The notes under the pieces: generated by a model | The model's input: only the letters and a program-made list of their open reading frames with translations | What the model was told of the DNA's origin: nothing | Database searches by the model: none | Position numbers and translations under genes: made by a program | From: Nageia nagi | Taxonomy: Eukaryota > Pinophyta | Assembly: GCA_050084985.1 (NCBI GenBank) | Contig: JBITNC010000001.1 | Span: 210,118,001 to 210,182,000 of the forward strand | Direction: 5' to 3' | DNA: 64,000 nucleotides | In this document: one piece after another, positions 1 to 11,609 of the stretch | Position numbering within the stretch: position 1 is the stretch's first letter | Layout of the letters: each line of letters starts with the position of its first letter

Positions 1-2276
1 TTTATAGAATAGCCCAAACACCATCAACATCAAGGACCATATCTGGGATCGATAGTTGCTAAGCTTATTATTGTCAATGTGGTTGAGGGATACTCATATG
101 TTAGTTTGTAACTTCTTTCCATCATCATCAAGTTTTGCCTTCTTGAATTATGGAAATGTATTTTTGAAAATCTTTAGCCTTTGATTTTGAGGATGTACTA
201 GTCCATCCTATATTTCTTTAAACTTGTATTGGTGCAAAACCTCTTCTAAAACTTCATGGTCAAATTTAAATTTACCTTTATCATGTAAAGCTTGGATTAT
301 ATTTTTAAGATGATAAGACTCTTTTATGGTATGACCAAATCTTCTATGGAAATTATAAAAGAGGTGTGCTTGATAGCCTGAAGGTTTAATTCAGGGGGGC
401 TCTTTCAGTGGTAGATAATGGACTAGGTTCATGGCTACTAAGGCATCCAAAATTTCACTAATTATTCTTGTGGAACTCGATATACTACCTATGTGACTTC
501 CTAGGTTGTCAAACTTCTATATCATCATTGCTGATATAAGCTATCATTTTGAATTTAGATTCAATATGATAGATCTTTCTAGTTTTATCAAGAGAAATAA
601 GTTTTTGAACTAAAATTGGCTTCATGTGGGCTAAGGGTTCATTGAAGGTTTTGTGATGGGCTTCTTTACTAATCATTTTATATATTAGTTTTTCATATGA
701 ATAATCTTGAAAATATGAAAATTCATGTCTACAAGATGGTAATAGGGCTCAAAGAAGGACATGCTTCTTTTCTTTGGTAGGGATGTGAATTTGGTTAGCT
801 ATTTTGGACCACTCAATAATGAAATTGCTAACAAGTTTACCTTGTTTCTATTTTAGAGTATACATGTCTAAGGGATATGGTTCTTGATCTACGAACAAGT
901 TATATAGATAAAAAAAGCTTTAAAAATATCATGAAAACATGTAATACTTTCATTAGGAAGATTAGTAAACCACAAGAATGATTCAAATTTTAAGCTAAGA
1001 AGGAATAATTTAGCTAATAAATTATCATCATTTTCAAATGAAATAGAATCTAAGTGATACCTTTGTAAATGTATTCTAGGATTAGAATGACCATCAAACA
1101 TAATGAATGTTACCTATTTATCATACCTTATTTGGAAGATATGATAGCAAAAGGGTTTCTCACTACCTATTGAAATTGCAAGTGCAAATTTGTTGATGAA
1201 AGCCATGATGGAGTATTTTTGTTGCTTTAACTATGGAAACTACTGTAATGTATCACCTAGAGGTGCTTGTTATAATAGTCTACTAGTATCCATGTGCTTT
1301 TCCTTTTATAAACCTACAAATAAACCAAAATAATGAATTTTTTCTCACTCTAAAGTTCTTACCAAATTGTTGACCATATTTAGTTGGCATTTTGGTGGAT
1401 TAGCTACATACTCCCTATTAAGCTTGAAAAACTTTAGTTCTTTCTTCAAGATATTGAATTCTGCATCCAACCAACTTGGTAGTCTTTTTATGCCAAATGT
1501 TATTGCTAGATCTGATTCATCCATCCAATATTCAAGGATGAGAGGTATTTGATGCTCTTCATCTTCTAATATATTAACTAGCTCTTCTTCATCAATGTTA
1601 TCTTTTAACTCTTCATCATAGGCAAAAAATACATGTGGAATGGAAACCTTAGAATAAAAAAATGGTCATGATTCAAATCAACTAATGAAGTGATGACATT
1701 GGGTACAACAATGTTGCTAGGGTTTTGTGAGGTATCAAGGCTCTAGTTGAGAATCTAAGGTTCAAGAATAACATTAGGGATTGAAAACTATAATAGAGGA
1801 AGTCATAAAGGTTCAAAATACTTATAAGATTCTCAAAAAGGGGTTAAGATCATGTCTTATTGAGTTTGTTGAATCATTTACCTTTGTTTGGTATATTTAG
1901 GATCGATATCTAGGCTAAATCATAGGAGATGTTTAACTTCAGTATCGACTTGTTGTAAAGTTTGAACAAGGAAAGAGAGACATTCTTTCATAGATTATAA
2001 TTTTTGACCTTTTGGAATATATAAAATTTTAGTGAGTACTTATAATGCATTAGATGGGAGCTCATCAAGTTCCTCTTGATTATTTTCTTCTGCTTTCTGA
2101 GATAAAGGGTTATAATATTCCAGAGTACTATCATATTCATTAGTTATGTGTAGTCTTTATACTCTTTCTCTTTGTCTTCTAGGTGCATTGGCATAATTCT
2201 TGCATTCCCTAGTCTTCTTAGGTTGTGCAATAGGACACTCAAGGTTTTCATGATCTATAGCAATAAGTGTATCCAT
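1..2276 (-). pseudogene. Decayed gag of Ty3/gypsy element E
   Basis: Minus-strand gag reading frame, beginning at an ATG at 2276 (MDTLIAIDHENLECP) and leaving the window at position 1. The core capsid domain lies at 889-1101, with the pattern NPRIHLQRYHLDSISF, then LLAKLFLLSLK and FLWFTNLPNESI, which is the retrotransposon gag signature (R.HL..Y, LL.KLF..SL, WF..LP..SI). Nearer the left edge, about 300-420, is a degenerate cysteine/histidine box (FHRRFGHTIKESYHLKNII) of the kind that follows the capsid in Tat-like gypsy elements. Several in-frame stops and frame changes show that it is dead. The matching protease and polymerase would lie beyond the left edge. It is preceded by a primer-binding site and LTR-like units at 2366-3846. 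The gag call is strong; lineage assignment is inference. Confidence 0.8.
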
Positions 2277-2365
2277 TTATGTAATACTTGAAATAAAATA
2301 TTAGTCCTATCCAAAACCCTAAGGTTTTGATGTAAATAGTGATGGATAATGCTATGTATTGAAAA

Positions 2366-2382
2366 GAAGTTGGGTTCACCAA
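2366..2382 (-). promoter_or_regulatory. Primer-binding site of element E
   Basis: On the minus strand this reads TTGGTGAACCCAACTTC, starting with the TGG expected opposite a tRNA 3' CCA. The same TTGGTGAACCCAAC core follows the 5' LTR of element C and, with one change, element B. Its position between the LTR-like unit and gag fits a minus-strand priming site. I did not identify the tRNA. Confidence 0.65.
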
Positions 2383-3102
2383 TTTTTATAACCAAAATAA
2401 TAATTAGGGTTATTTACATAATATTAATTTAACCAATTTACCATAAAATAATAGTAAATGATGACATGAAAGATGAAACTAACCTAATTTACCTTGACCT
2501 ATAAAGATAAGATTTATAAAAGATACAAACTTGTACTTTACCTATGATGATGAGAAAAGGAAAAATACAATCAAAAGAGGATGAAAGTAAAGATTCTAAG
2601 AAATACAAATCCATGAATTTGACTTCAACCCAATGTCAATGCTAGGAACCTAATGATATCATTCAATTATCATTCTAGAGTACCTTACCCTTTTGCTTGG
2701 TATCATCATCCCACCTTTGATGCATGAAATCTCACTTGCAAATGGATGAAATATCATAAGAATACAAAGCTTATAATATAATAAAATCTAAATATGATAT
2801 GTGGCATTAGGGAACATCGATCAATAATGACATAAGTATATTGCCACCTACCAATGATTTGGGATTATATTATGGCATATCATATTATTGATCATGCACA
2901 ATCCCTCCACCTTTATATGCAACAAGTCTAGTGCTAAGGGTCCTTCTTAGGCTTATTGTGATGCCAATATGACCTATTACCATAAAACATAAAGGTAGAT
3001 GAGAGTGCACATGGAAAAGAGCATTTATTTAATAAATTAAATAAATTATTTCGAATACCTAAAAGGGTATTTTAATTAAATTAAAATTCCTTTTTAGGTG
3101 TG
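2383..3102 (-). repeat. LTR-like unit b of element E (gag-proximal)
   Basis: About 720 bp, repeated almost collinearly at 3135-3846. On the minus strand it opens with ACACCTAAAAAGG, similar to the CACCTAAAATT start of the B LTRs, and ends just before the primer-binding site at 2366-2382. A TATA-like CATATAAAGG sits at about 2911-2920 on the minus strand. Its outer tip (3057-3100) can fold on itself because ACCTAAAA pairs with TTTTAGGT. The two units differ by scattered substitutions and small indels, so the duplication is not recent. Confidence 0.65.
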
Positions 3103-3117
3103 AATAGATATTGAAAA

Positions 3118-3134
3118 GAACTTGGATTAACCAA
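3118..3134 (-). promoter_or_regulatory. Second, degenerate primer-binding site of element E
   Basis: Minus strand reads TTGGTTAATCCAAGTTC, the mutated counterpart of the site at 2366-2382. The following dozen bases (TTCTTTTCAATA) are also shared. It shows that the duplicated block includes LTR plus priming site plus the start of the leader, not the LTR alone. Confidence 0.5.
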
Positions 3135-3846
3135 TTTTTATAATCAAAATAATAATAATTAGGGTATAGAATATTAATTTAACCAATTTACTATGAAATA
3201 ATAGAAAATGTTGATATGAAAAATGATAATGATCTAATTGACCTTGATTGATTAAAATAAAATTTATAAAAGACAAAAAATTGTAATTTACATATGATTA
3301 TGTATAAATATGAAATTTAATGGAAATATGGTATCAAATGATGAACTTATCTAGAAGATAGATCCACAGATCTGACCTCAACCTAGCATCGATTCTAGGA
3401 AGCCAACAACATCACTTGGTTACAGTTCTAGAATATCTCATCCTTTTTATCAATATCATAGTTTCATTATTTATGCACAAAATCTCACTTATGAATGGAT
3501 GAAAGAACATAAGAATATAGAGCTCAGAGTATAACAAAATCCAAAGGTGATAGGTGGTGTTAAGAAACATCGATCAAGAATGACATAAGTATATTACCAC
3601 CTATCAAGGATTTGAGATTATGTCATGTCATGTCATATCATTAATTATACACAACTCATCCACCTTCATAAGAAACATGTATAGTGTTAAGGCTCCTCCT
3701 TGGGCTTATTATGATATTAAGCCAACCCGTTACCATAAAACATAAAGATAGATGAGAGTGCATATAGAAAAGAGTATTTATTTAATAAATTATTTTGAAT
3801 ACCTAAAAGGGTATTTTAATTAAATTAAAATTAATTTTTAGGTGTT
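3135..3846 (-). repeat. LTR-like unit a of element E (outer)
   Basis: Head-to-tail copy of the unit at 2383-3102, about 712 bp, ending on the plus strand in AATTTTTAGGTGTTAAAA. The shared landmarks include the ACATCGATCAA.AATGACATAAG stretch at about 3568-3590 and the hairpin tip at 3801-3843. The equivalent TATA position (about 3660) is degraded. Beyond 3846 the similarity to the other unit stops, which makes this the outer 5' boundary of element E on the minus strand. Confidence 0.6.
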
Positions 3847-5644
3847 AAAAATTATATTAGCTATGTTTATGTTCTATTATGCCAATACCCTATTTGGAAT
3901 CTATGCATTTTTGTCAAGGTTACCTAATGCCTGCGTTGGTTTGCTTTGTGTTCTAATTTTTCTTGGAAGAATTATCAAGTCCTTGGTTTCAAAGATATTA
4001 TTAGTTCAAAAAATATTGCATAAAATGGTTCAATAAATATTTATCAATGTTCTTATCAATTCAAGCCAATTGGTCATTCACTTGATATCATGAGAAATTT
4101 ATTGGTTATTTATGCATCATTCACAAAGTTTTAAGCTTTGAAAGTACACAAAAACTAGAATCAATATGATCCATGATGTTTGCGATGGGAGTACATTTAC
4201 ATTGGGACATGAGAATAATTGATGGTCACCATAAGTATGTTTAAGTATTATTCTCTAAATTTTGATATTCATACACATGTTGTAGATATATGTTTCATTT
4301 ATGATCATATTATTTCTTATGTAAAATGCATATGTTCTTGATTGATCAAATGCTTGCTCTATCAAACTTATTTGGGATATATGATATCATATCTTATTTG
4401 GAAAAAAATACATGTCCTTGTTGGGTGGAAAATAAATAACCATCACTATTTTGGCTTTATGATCACTATGTTCGGTAATGATAATCCTTTGGGTTGATCA
4501 TATTTTTTGGTTAGGTCCAAACTAACCATAACTATGTGTCCTTACTAGAAAGATAATAAAAATTCCCATAATACAATATATGTCCTTGTTGGGTAGAAAA
4601 TAAATAACCATTATTTTTATATGTTACCCTTTGTTGGTTGGGGAATAACTAACCATCACCATGATAACCTTTGGGGCGATTCTTTTTTTTGGTTGGGGTC
4701 AAACTAACCATCACCTTCATGAGATATTCATGAATGGGGTATCATTTTGCTTCCATAATTATGTGCACCCACAAATGGGGAATCTTTAGTGCTTTAGTGA
4801 TTATGTGACTTTCATATGTTATAATCATCTTTGTGGTTGGGTTTTAAACTAACCATCACTATGATTGCTCTTTATTATCATGTGTATGCATCTATGAATA
4901 AGGTATTAGATATTAATGTGATGATAATATGTTATTTAGTGCTATCATGATGATGTATAATATTATATTAATTTCATATTTACTCCTTATTGTTATATCT
5001 TTTAAGATGAATGTTAATGCATGAGTTCATGAATGGGATGATTGGTTCATCTAATGATAATGTATATCCATGAATAGGAATTGATAATTACCATGATGAT
5101 ATTATGTACCTATGATAATTATTTCTCTTATTATCAATGCTATTATTAGAGTTTTATCATATATATTTTGGGAAGATGCTATTTTATATGTCTCTTTTAT
5201 AGGTCATTCTTTGCAATTGATTATTCCCATTCAATGGAAACCATTTCATTTAATAAATAATGCAATTAAGGGAAAATAAATATCATCAACCTTTGATGAT
5301 TGGATGATTTCATGAACCACCTTCTTCTATCCTTTCATCCTTCTTATTTATATGATTATATATTGGAGTTGTAACTTGTGAATTTTGATGTTTGCATATT
5401 ATTGATAGAGTCTTAGTTTAATTAATTAAATGACAAGACTATTCCTAGTTAAGAAATAAGAATCCTTGTATTGATATTAAGATGAACCTATAAATAAAAA
5501 TAACATCAAATTAGTCTTTTATTTTAAAGATAAGAAATAGAAATGCATTTATCATTTTTAACCTAAACTAAGCTAATTCCAAGACCTACCTAAATATAAA
5601 CCCCCCACTCTAATTAAGATTATTTATTACTTTAGATGTAGTGG
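3847..5644. other. Non-coding stretch with a hairpin-repeat cluster
   Basis: AT-rich DNA between element E and the CACTA element. The only open frame (3842-4036, plus) has no family I recognise and is probably chance. The distinctive content is a group of short interrupted palindromes at 4405-4865, listed separately. The remainder is simple AT-rich sequence with no coding signal I could follow. Confidence 0.5.
4405..4865. repeat. Degenerate hairpin repeat cluster
   Basis: At least six irregularly spaced units of about 28-35 bp sit here, each of the form TTGGTTGGG...AACTAACCATCAC. The best are near 4413, 4495, 4580, 4630, 4685 and 4830. In each unit the left GGTTGG/GGTTAG can pair with the right CTAACC, giving a short stem with an 8-12 base loop. 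Several units are preceded by ATGTCCTTG or CCTTTG. Unit and loop sequence vary, so this is an old array. Function is unknown. Confidence 0.5.
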
Positions 5645-5679
5645 CACTAGTACAAAAGTAGCAATATATGACTAAACAA
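5645..5679. repeat. Left terminal inverted repeat of the CACTA element
   Basis: CACTAGTACAAAAGTAGCAA followed by TATATGACTAAACAA. It matches the reverse complement of the right end with substitutions. The first seven bases, CACTAGT, are identical at both ends. Confidence 0.65.
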
Positions 5680-5765
5680 ACTACTAAAAATTGTAGATAA
5701 ATGACTATTTTTGATCATGTGACCATTAGTAGTTTATTGTCAATCATTTATCTCATGACCAAATT

Positions 5766-6101
5766 ATGTTAGTCATTGATTTAGTCATAAATTTAGTAAT
5801 ATATTTAGTCATTTATTTAATCATATATTTAGTCACCAATTTAGTCATGAATTTAGTAGTATATTTAGTCTATGATTTAATAATATATTTAGTCATTGAT
5901 TTAGTTGTATATTTAGTCATTAATTTAATCGTATATTTAGTCATAAATTTATTCGCATATTTAGTAATGAATTTAGTAGTATATTTAGTCATTGATTTAA
6001 TCATATATTTAGTCATTAATTTAATCACATATTTAGTCATTACATTCATCATATATATAGTCATTGCATTAGTCATAAGTTTAGTCATTTTTATTTATTG
6101 A
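5766..6101. repeat. 12-bp subterminal tandem array (TTTAGTCAT core)
   Basis: About 28 degenerate units built on ATTTAGTCATxx, so a plus-strand frame reads as a chain of LVIxLVIx and stays open for 111 codons. The minus strand is open too. These frames come from the 12-bp period and are not a gene. The core is the reverse complement of the ATGACTAAA motif next to both transposon ends, so the array is best read as expanded subterminal transposase-binding repeats of the CACTA element. Confidence 0.75.
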
Positions 6102-6895
6102 TTACCATTAGTTGGTAATTAGTAAAGTCATGAAATAAATAATTTATTAAATACGATAAATTTAATAATTCCAAAATAGCATAATAATAAAATTGAACTA
6201 AAAAGATAAAAGTAAATGAAAATATTACATGTTTTAACAAGATACAAAAAGCTAAAATTAAATGATTGATTCAACATCATGATAAATAAAGGTAATGCAC
6301 AATTAAAAAATATTAATAGAAATATACATATCAAATTATAAGATGTCAAAAATGTCTAAGAGTGTATATGTAAATATAATAAAAAATATCAAAGTTGTAT
6401 AAGAGTTTCCAACTCTTTCAAAAACATCTTTATCATTAAAATTCCTTAACAACAAAAATAAAATACTACATAAAGTAGCGAGCCATGATGTCTAACAAAT
6501 AGTACATGATAAACATGTTGATCAACTATGTAGTCATTTTTTGTTAATACTTTAGTGGTCATCATGTGAAGGATCCATCTTTCTCTTTCAAGCAAGTAAC
6601 TCCATCAATTTTTTCCTCATAAGAAAAGGGTACATTACTTGTAACCTTTAAAATGTTTACATTTGCATCTCTTGTTCCTTTCAAGTTGACTCCATTTACA
6701 ATTGATATAGAGTGAATTCATCCAATGCCCAAAACATCACCATTAAATGGATCCAATACCTTAAATTTATCCCCTTCTTTGAGTTTATCAATACATTTCT
6801 ACATAAAGAAAAAAGTATAACATATTATATCAATAAGTTATCAAAGTACACAAAGATAAACAATCATAACCATGCAAAATGTACAAGAATACATA

Positions 6896-7262
6896 AGGCC
6901 TAAGAATTATTTGACAAGATGCATGATCTAATCATAGTTTCATGGAATGCAATGATTGGAGGAAATGCAATTCATGGCTATAGAAAAAGATGCCCTTAAA
7001 ATATTTAATCTAATGAAGCACTTGGGAACCAACCTAAGAGAATACTTAGAAGTGGTTTTAATTTTGATGTTATTATGATGACTAATTTGATACATATGTA
7101 TGCTAAGTTTGGGTTCATGCACAAGGCCCATGAACTATTTGAAAAAATGAGGAATAGAACCACCATCTCATGGATTGCAATGGTCACAACATATGCATAG
7201 ATAAACCTTCTTAAGGAAGCTGAATTTGTTTTCAAGGAAATGCAATACAAAGATACAATCTT
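6896..7262 (+). pseudogene. Captured PPR gene fragment inside the CACTA element
   Basis: Plus-strand reading gives ELFDKMHDL..VSWNAMIGG, then MTNLIHMYAKFGFMHKAHEL, FEKMRNRTTISWIAMVTTYA and EAEFVFKEM. These are the alternating motifs of PLS-class pentatricopeptide repeat proteins (LI.MYAK.G....A..LF..M..R..ISW.AM), which bind organellar RNA in plants. About three to four motifs are present, with TAA/TAG breaks (near 7011 and 7198) and one or two frameshifts. It has no start, no targeting peptide and no C-terminal E/DYW domain. It lies wholly inside the transposon borders, so it is most simply explained as a gene fragment captured by the element. Confidence 0.75.
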
Positions 7263-10200
7263 GTTAAGGTACCAACCTTGATTTAAGGACTAGGAATTAT
7301 TAGCATTATCGAATTCAAATTCTATACAAAGGTTTATTTTTAGGAATCTCTCAATTAGTTAGAAAGAACAATCCAACTAATATGATTCCTTTTATCCCTT
7401 ATAAGAGCCTCAAGCTAGGAATAAGTGTACAAGGTGTAGACATAAAACTTCACCCTTGTAGACCAACATGTGAAATTAGAACTACTTAATTACCATAGAG
7501 CCATCTTGAGGCCATAGCCCAAAGATCAACACTTTTTACTTGAGGTATGATATAATAATAATTCTATCGAGTCAAACTCTAAACAAGGGTAATTCCCTTA
7601 GCTCTTTTTAGTTGGTCAAGGTTTCTTTTATCAAGAAGTATGTACTTTATTTATAAGGTCTCTTAATTAATCTATGAACATCTTAGGGATCAATATGGGT
7701 TCCTACTTGAACTTAGTTAAATTATATTACAAGTCCAATTTAAAGATAATTCAACATGATTTTCACTTTTTAGGAACTTTTTAGACTAAATTAAATTTAG
7801 TATGAATAATATATAACTACAATCTAACTAAAACTATACTTTAGTATATCTTATAAACTATTGATCTCTAGCATTACTTGTTTGCATGGTAACACCAAAG
7901 TACGCAAACATGTATGAGCATTTCTATCCATTATGAGTTGGTATAACTATAGGCTTTGGCATATTGTGAGAAGAATTTTATTTTGACTCTAAAGTATATA
8001 AAGGAGAAAATACCTTAGCGTATTAAACTATATATCACTTTCTTATATAGAAAACATATAGAGACATTGGGCCAAAAAATAAATGACATCTTTCAAGCTC
8101 TGTTATTTTTCACAAAGTTTTTATACTATAATGGAACTTCACTTACTGATAATATCAAAGCATTTTCATTGTAATTCTAATATAGAATGTTGAAGATTGA
8201 GTAGAAAGGTATTATAGAGAAAGAAATATATATTTTTGTTCACCTAAATTGATATTTCTACAATTGCATCACAAGGTTAACATATGATTGTTGGATCAAA
8301 GATACTTTTGCTTCATCCTATCCTTAATATCCAATAAAACTTTGACATCCTTTTTTGATGCAAAGTATTAAAATGGTAATTTTTGAAACCATTTGTACTA
8401 CTTGATGAAGCAAGATTAAGTGTAAACTAATTAATACACTCTCTACTTGTTTCTCATCTTGTCGGTAGCTATGTGGCCCTTCTAGATTTAATTATATATA
8501 CTACACTTGTCATTTATCTCAAAACATTATCAAGTTGATGCATTAGTTCATGATCCCTCCATGAAATAGATGAAATACAATTTTTCCCTTAATGACTATG
8601 AGAGAATTTAACACATAAAAAGAGATTTTAGTTGTAAAAAATTCTAAAAATTAATATCATGTAGATATAATTACATTTGAGTGTTTCAGGTTTTAATAGG
8701 ATATTGAATATAACTAAAAGAAGTTGTATTGAAGTCATTGTAAAGATGGCAATTCCATAGCTTTTGGGAGTATGTGAGAGTCTAATGAAGCTTTTATACA
8801 TCTAGAATAAATAATAAACATAAACTTATGATTTTCTAAAACCAATTCATGGTATCAGATTTAATCAACCATATACTTATGAAGTTACTAAATTTTGGAA
8901 ATACAAGGTTCAACAAGTTCTAAGATAGTAGTTTACAAAACGTAAGTTTGTATTTTTTCCTTTCCTTCCAAACAAAACACAAACTCATTTTTAGCATGCA
9001 AGGTTCTACACAATAATTATATCCATAGGTAAGTGTATGCATCATGCTACAAAGAAGGGAAAAATGAAGGTAATAAAGAATTACATCAACATTGAATCAT
9101 GTTAACATTTACCAAATTGATAACCTTCACATAAAGGATCTTGATATCAAAATTTTGTTCATTTGAAACTTGCCACATTTTAAAAATAAACTATTCACTA
9201 GCTTTCTAAGCTTAAAGTAAAATGAAATTTTAAATAAATATTATTTTGAAAAGAACTGGCTTAATATACCTTGGCATGTATAGAATCTATCATTTAAGGT
9301 AGAAGTTGTAGCACTAACAATATTAAAACCATTATTTACCAATGTAATTAAAAGATCAAATAATAATGTTTAACATTGAAATGTGTTTATAGAGACTAGA
9401 ATACCCTCTCTAATAGAATTTATTTTTACTATAATTAAACCATCGAACAACACAAAAATTGGCATACTATAGAGAATTTTTTTCTTTCTCATCTCATCTT
9501 TTATCTACTTAAGTTCCTTGACCTTCTCTAAAAAATGCTTGATGTAGTTAGTAGTTTTTGATAACTATTCTATTGTTGAAAATTTTCCCTATTGTTGAAC
9601 ATTTTCCCTTCATTCATATAATTCTTTTAAGTTTCTTATCTTATATATAATTATATTTTATGGTTAATATCATTTAGCCAAAAAACATATTTGAATAACA
9701 TACCATAATATATTCTTTTAGAAGTAAGGATCTCAACACTAAGTAGCATTATTTCATGTCTTTCTACCTTTTCCTTTCAATTAGCTTGTGTTTTCTTTAT
9801 TATTTCTCACTTTTGTATTTGTAGTCACTCACACATAATCATAGCTATATTGGAGCTTTAGGGTTTTAGTGTCCACACCAGTAATTATTTTAAGAACATC
9901 CTTTCCCATGACAAATTTTTCTATATTCACACCCACCAAATATGTAGATATGGTTTGACCAATAATATCTAAAAAGTTATCTACTAAAATTTTCCAAGGA
10001 GATAAAATTAATAGAATCATCCCCATAATATTGAAAATAAAGCAAAATTCCAAATAAACAACTTGAGAAGTATATGATTATGGAAGGAAAGGGTATGATC
10101 TAGATATCCTGATAAGAGTTGAAGGATAGGTAGATTTAGGATATCATTAGAAAATATATGAGGAGATCCTTTATTAGTTTTGTAATCTTCAACTATAGTT

Positions 10201-11571
10201 TTTCATGTCACCAAGACACCCTCTCATCCTAATATCATGATTTGCAGCACCAGAAAGCTCCCATAATGTGGGTATAATAGAGTCACCACATTATTTTACA
10301 CCCCCACATGATTTACAGTGCCAAAAAATGAATGTAGTAGGAGAAATTAACTTTTAAGCTCAACAACTTTCTCACAAACCCATCCATAGCAGCCTAAAAT
10401 ATATTTTTTAGCTTCTAAAAGCATGGAGCATAGGGTTTTCCTCTCATCTCTCCTTCTCCCACCTTCCAAACATTGCAAACCAAATGATTAGGGTTTCAAT
10501 GAACATTGAGGCTTTTATTTCCTTAATTTTGTTTTCACTTTCCAAGCTAGATACCCATCCCTTGGAGAAAAATTAAGACATTTAATTTATTCCCCTTAGG
10601 TTTAAAATTCAATGCCTTTATCATGGTCAAAATACATAATGCACTCCCCTATAGTGTTAGGGTGTAATAAAATTTAACTTTGCAAATCAAGGGTGGTCCT
10701 TTACATATATTTTTTTATTTTACAAGGTAAATAAAATACAAATGAAATGATCTCTCTTAAAATATATTTTCCAAGGTGGGCCACTACACTACAATAATTC
10801 AAGCACTTCACACAGTTCAAAGTAAATGTTTTTTGAATTATTTTTATATGCAAAAATCAACACTAAAAATATGCCTTCAAATACTCAATTGCTTAAAAGC
10901 TAAATTATACCAATTTTAAGCAATAAATTTGAGTTTTACTATAGAAAGATGCAAAAAGAGAAAAGGCACAAAAAGGGTTTAAGATACAATTATTTTTAGT
11001 TTGACATCTTTCAACTTTTAGTGCTATCAGTCTGAGTGTGTCATTAACTCCTACCAATCACAAGATGAGGAAATGTTTATAAATTTTTATTAATATTATA
11101 TGGAATAAATTATTAATAGCCTTGGAACAAAGTTATTATTTGATATTTAACTACAGATATTTATCCTTCAAATATTAATGTTCAATAAAAAAAACTTTCA
11201 CAAAAAAATAATGTTGAGGTATAAAATTTAGAAACTTATGATTGGTAAGTTACATAGAATAAATGTTGAAGGTATTTATTTAAGGAATTTGAATAAAATG
11301 AAAATAAAAATATTTTGGATCAATTTCATAATAATTAAAAGGGAAAGGTCATTCTTAAGTTAATATATTAACTTACCAAATTGTTGAAGCTAGATATTAT
11401 TGACCTAATATGTTTAAAGATACAATGATGCTAAAAATTGTCATGTTTCTCAAATTACAAACCTTATGATTTTACTTGATGAATAAATTAGTCATATTTT
11501 TAGTCATTTATAATTTTAAATTACAAATAATTAGTACAATTTGATCAGTTATAGTCATGTGACTAAAAGTT
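7263..11571. other. Interior of the CACTA element with no recognised gene
   Basis: AT-rich, with stops in all frames at short intervals. A minus-strand frame at 9829-10053 (74 codons) has no motif I recognise. No CACTA transposase domain was found by reading. A more pyrimidine-rich tract lies at 10430-10480. Confidence 0.4.
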
Positions 11572-11609
11572 TGTCACATAGTCATATATCTACCAAAATT
11601 ATACTAGTG
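11572..11609. repeat. Right terminal inverted repeat of the CACTA element
   Basis: Plus strand ends in AAAATTATACTAGTG, the reverse complement of CACTAGTATAATTTT. Immediately inside are further GTCAT/TGACTA subterminal motifs (11490-11585), such as ATTTTTAGTCATTTATAA. Confidence 0.65.

Larger units (their letters stand above)
5645..11609. mobile_element. CACTA-type (EnSpm/CMC) DNA transposon, about 6 kb
   Basis: The left end begins CACTAGTACAAAAGTAGCAA. The right end, read on the minus strand, begins CACTAGTATAATTTTGGTAG, and both continue into ATATATGACTA. CACTA termini and internal repeats of ATGACTAAA are hallmarks of this superfamily, whose transposase binds subterminal repeats. The flanking triplets are TGG (5642-5644) and TTG (11610-11612), an imperfect 3-bp target duplication. 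Inside are a 12-bp subterminal array and a PPR fragment. I could not find TnpD or TnpA coding sequence, so this is probably a non-autonomous gene-capturing derivative. The orientation of any original transposase gene is unknown. Confidence 0.7.

Noticed and set aside
5766-6101. 111-codon hydrophobic open frame (LVIxLVIx pattern) and its antisense
   Set aside because: It is a direct product of a 12-bp tandem repeat without stop codons; no start context or protein-like composition.
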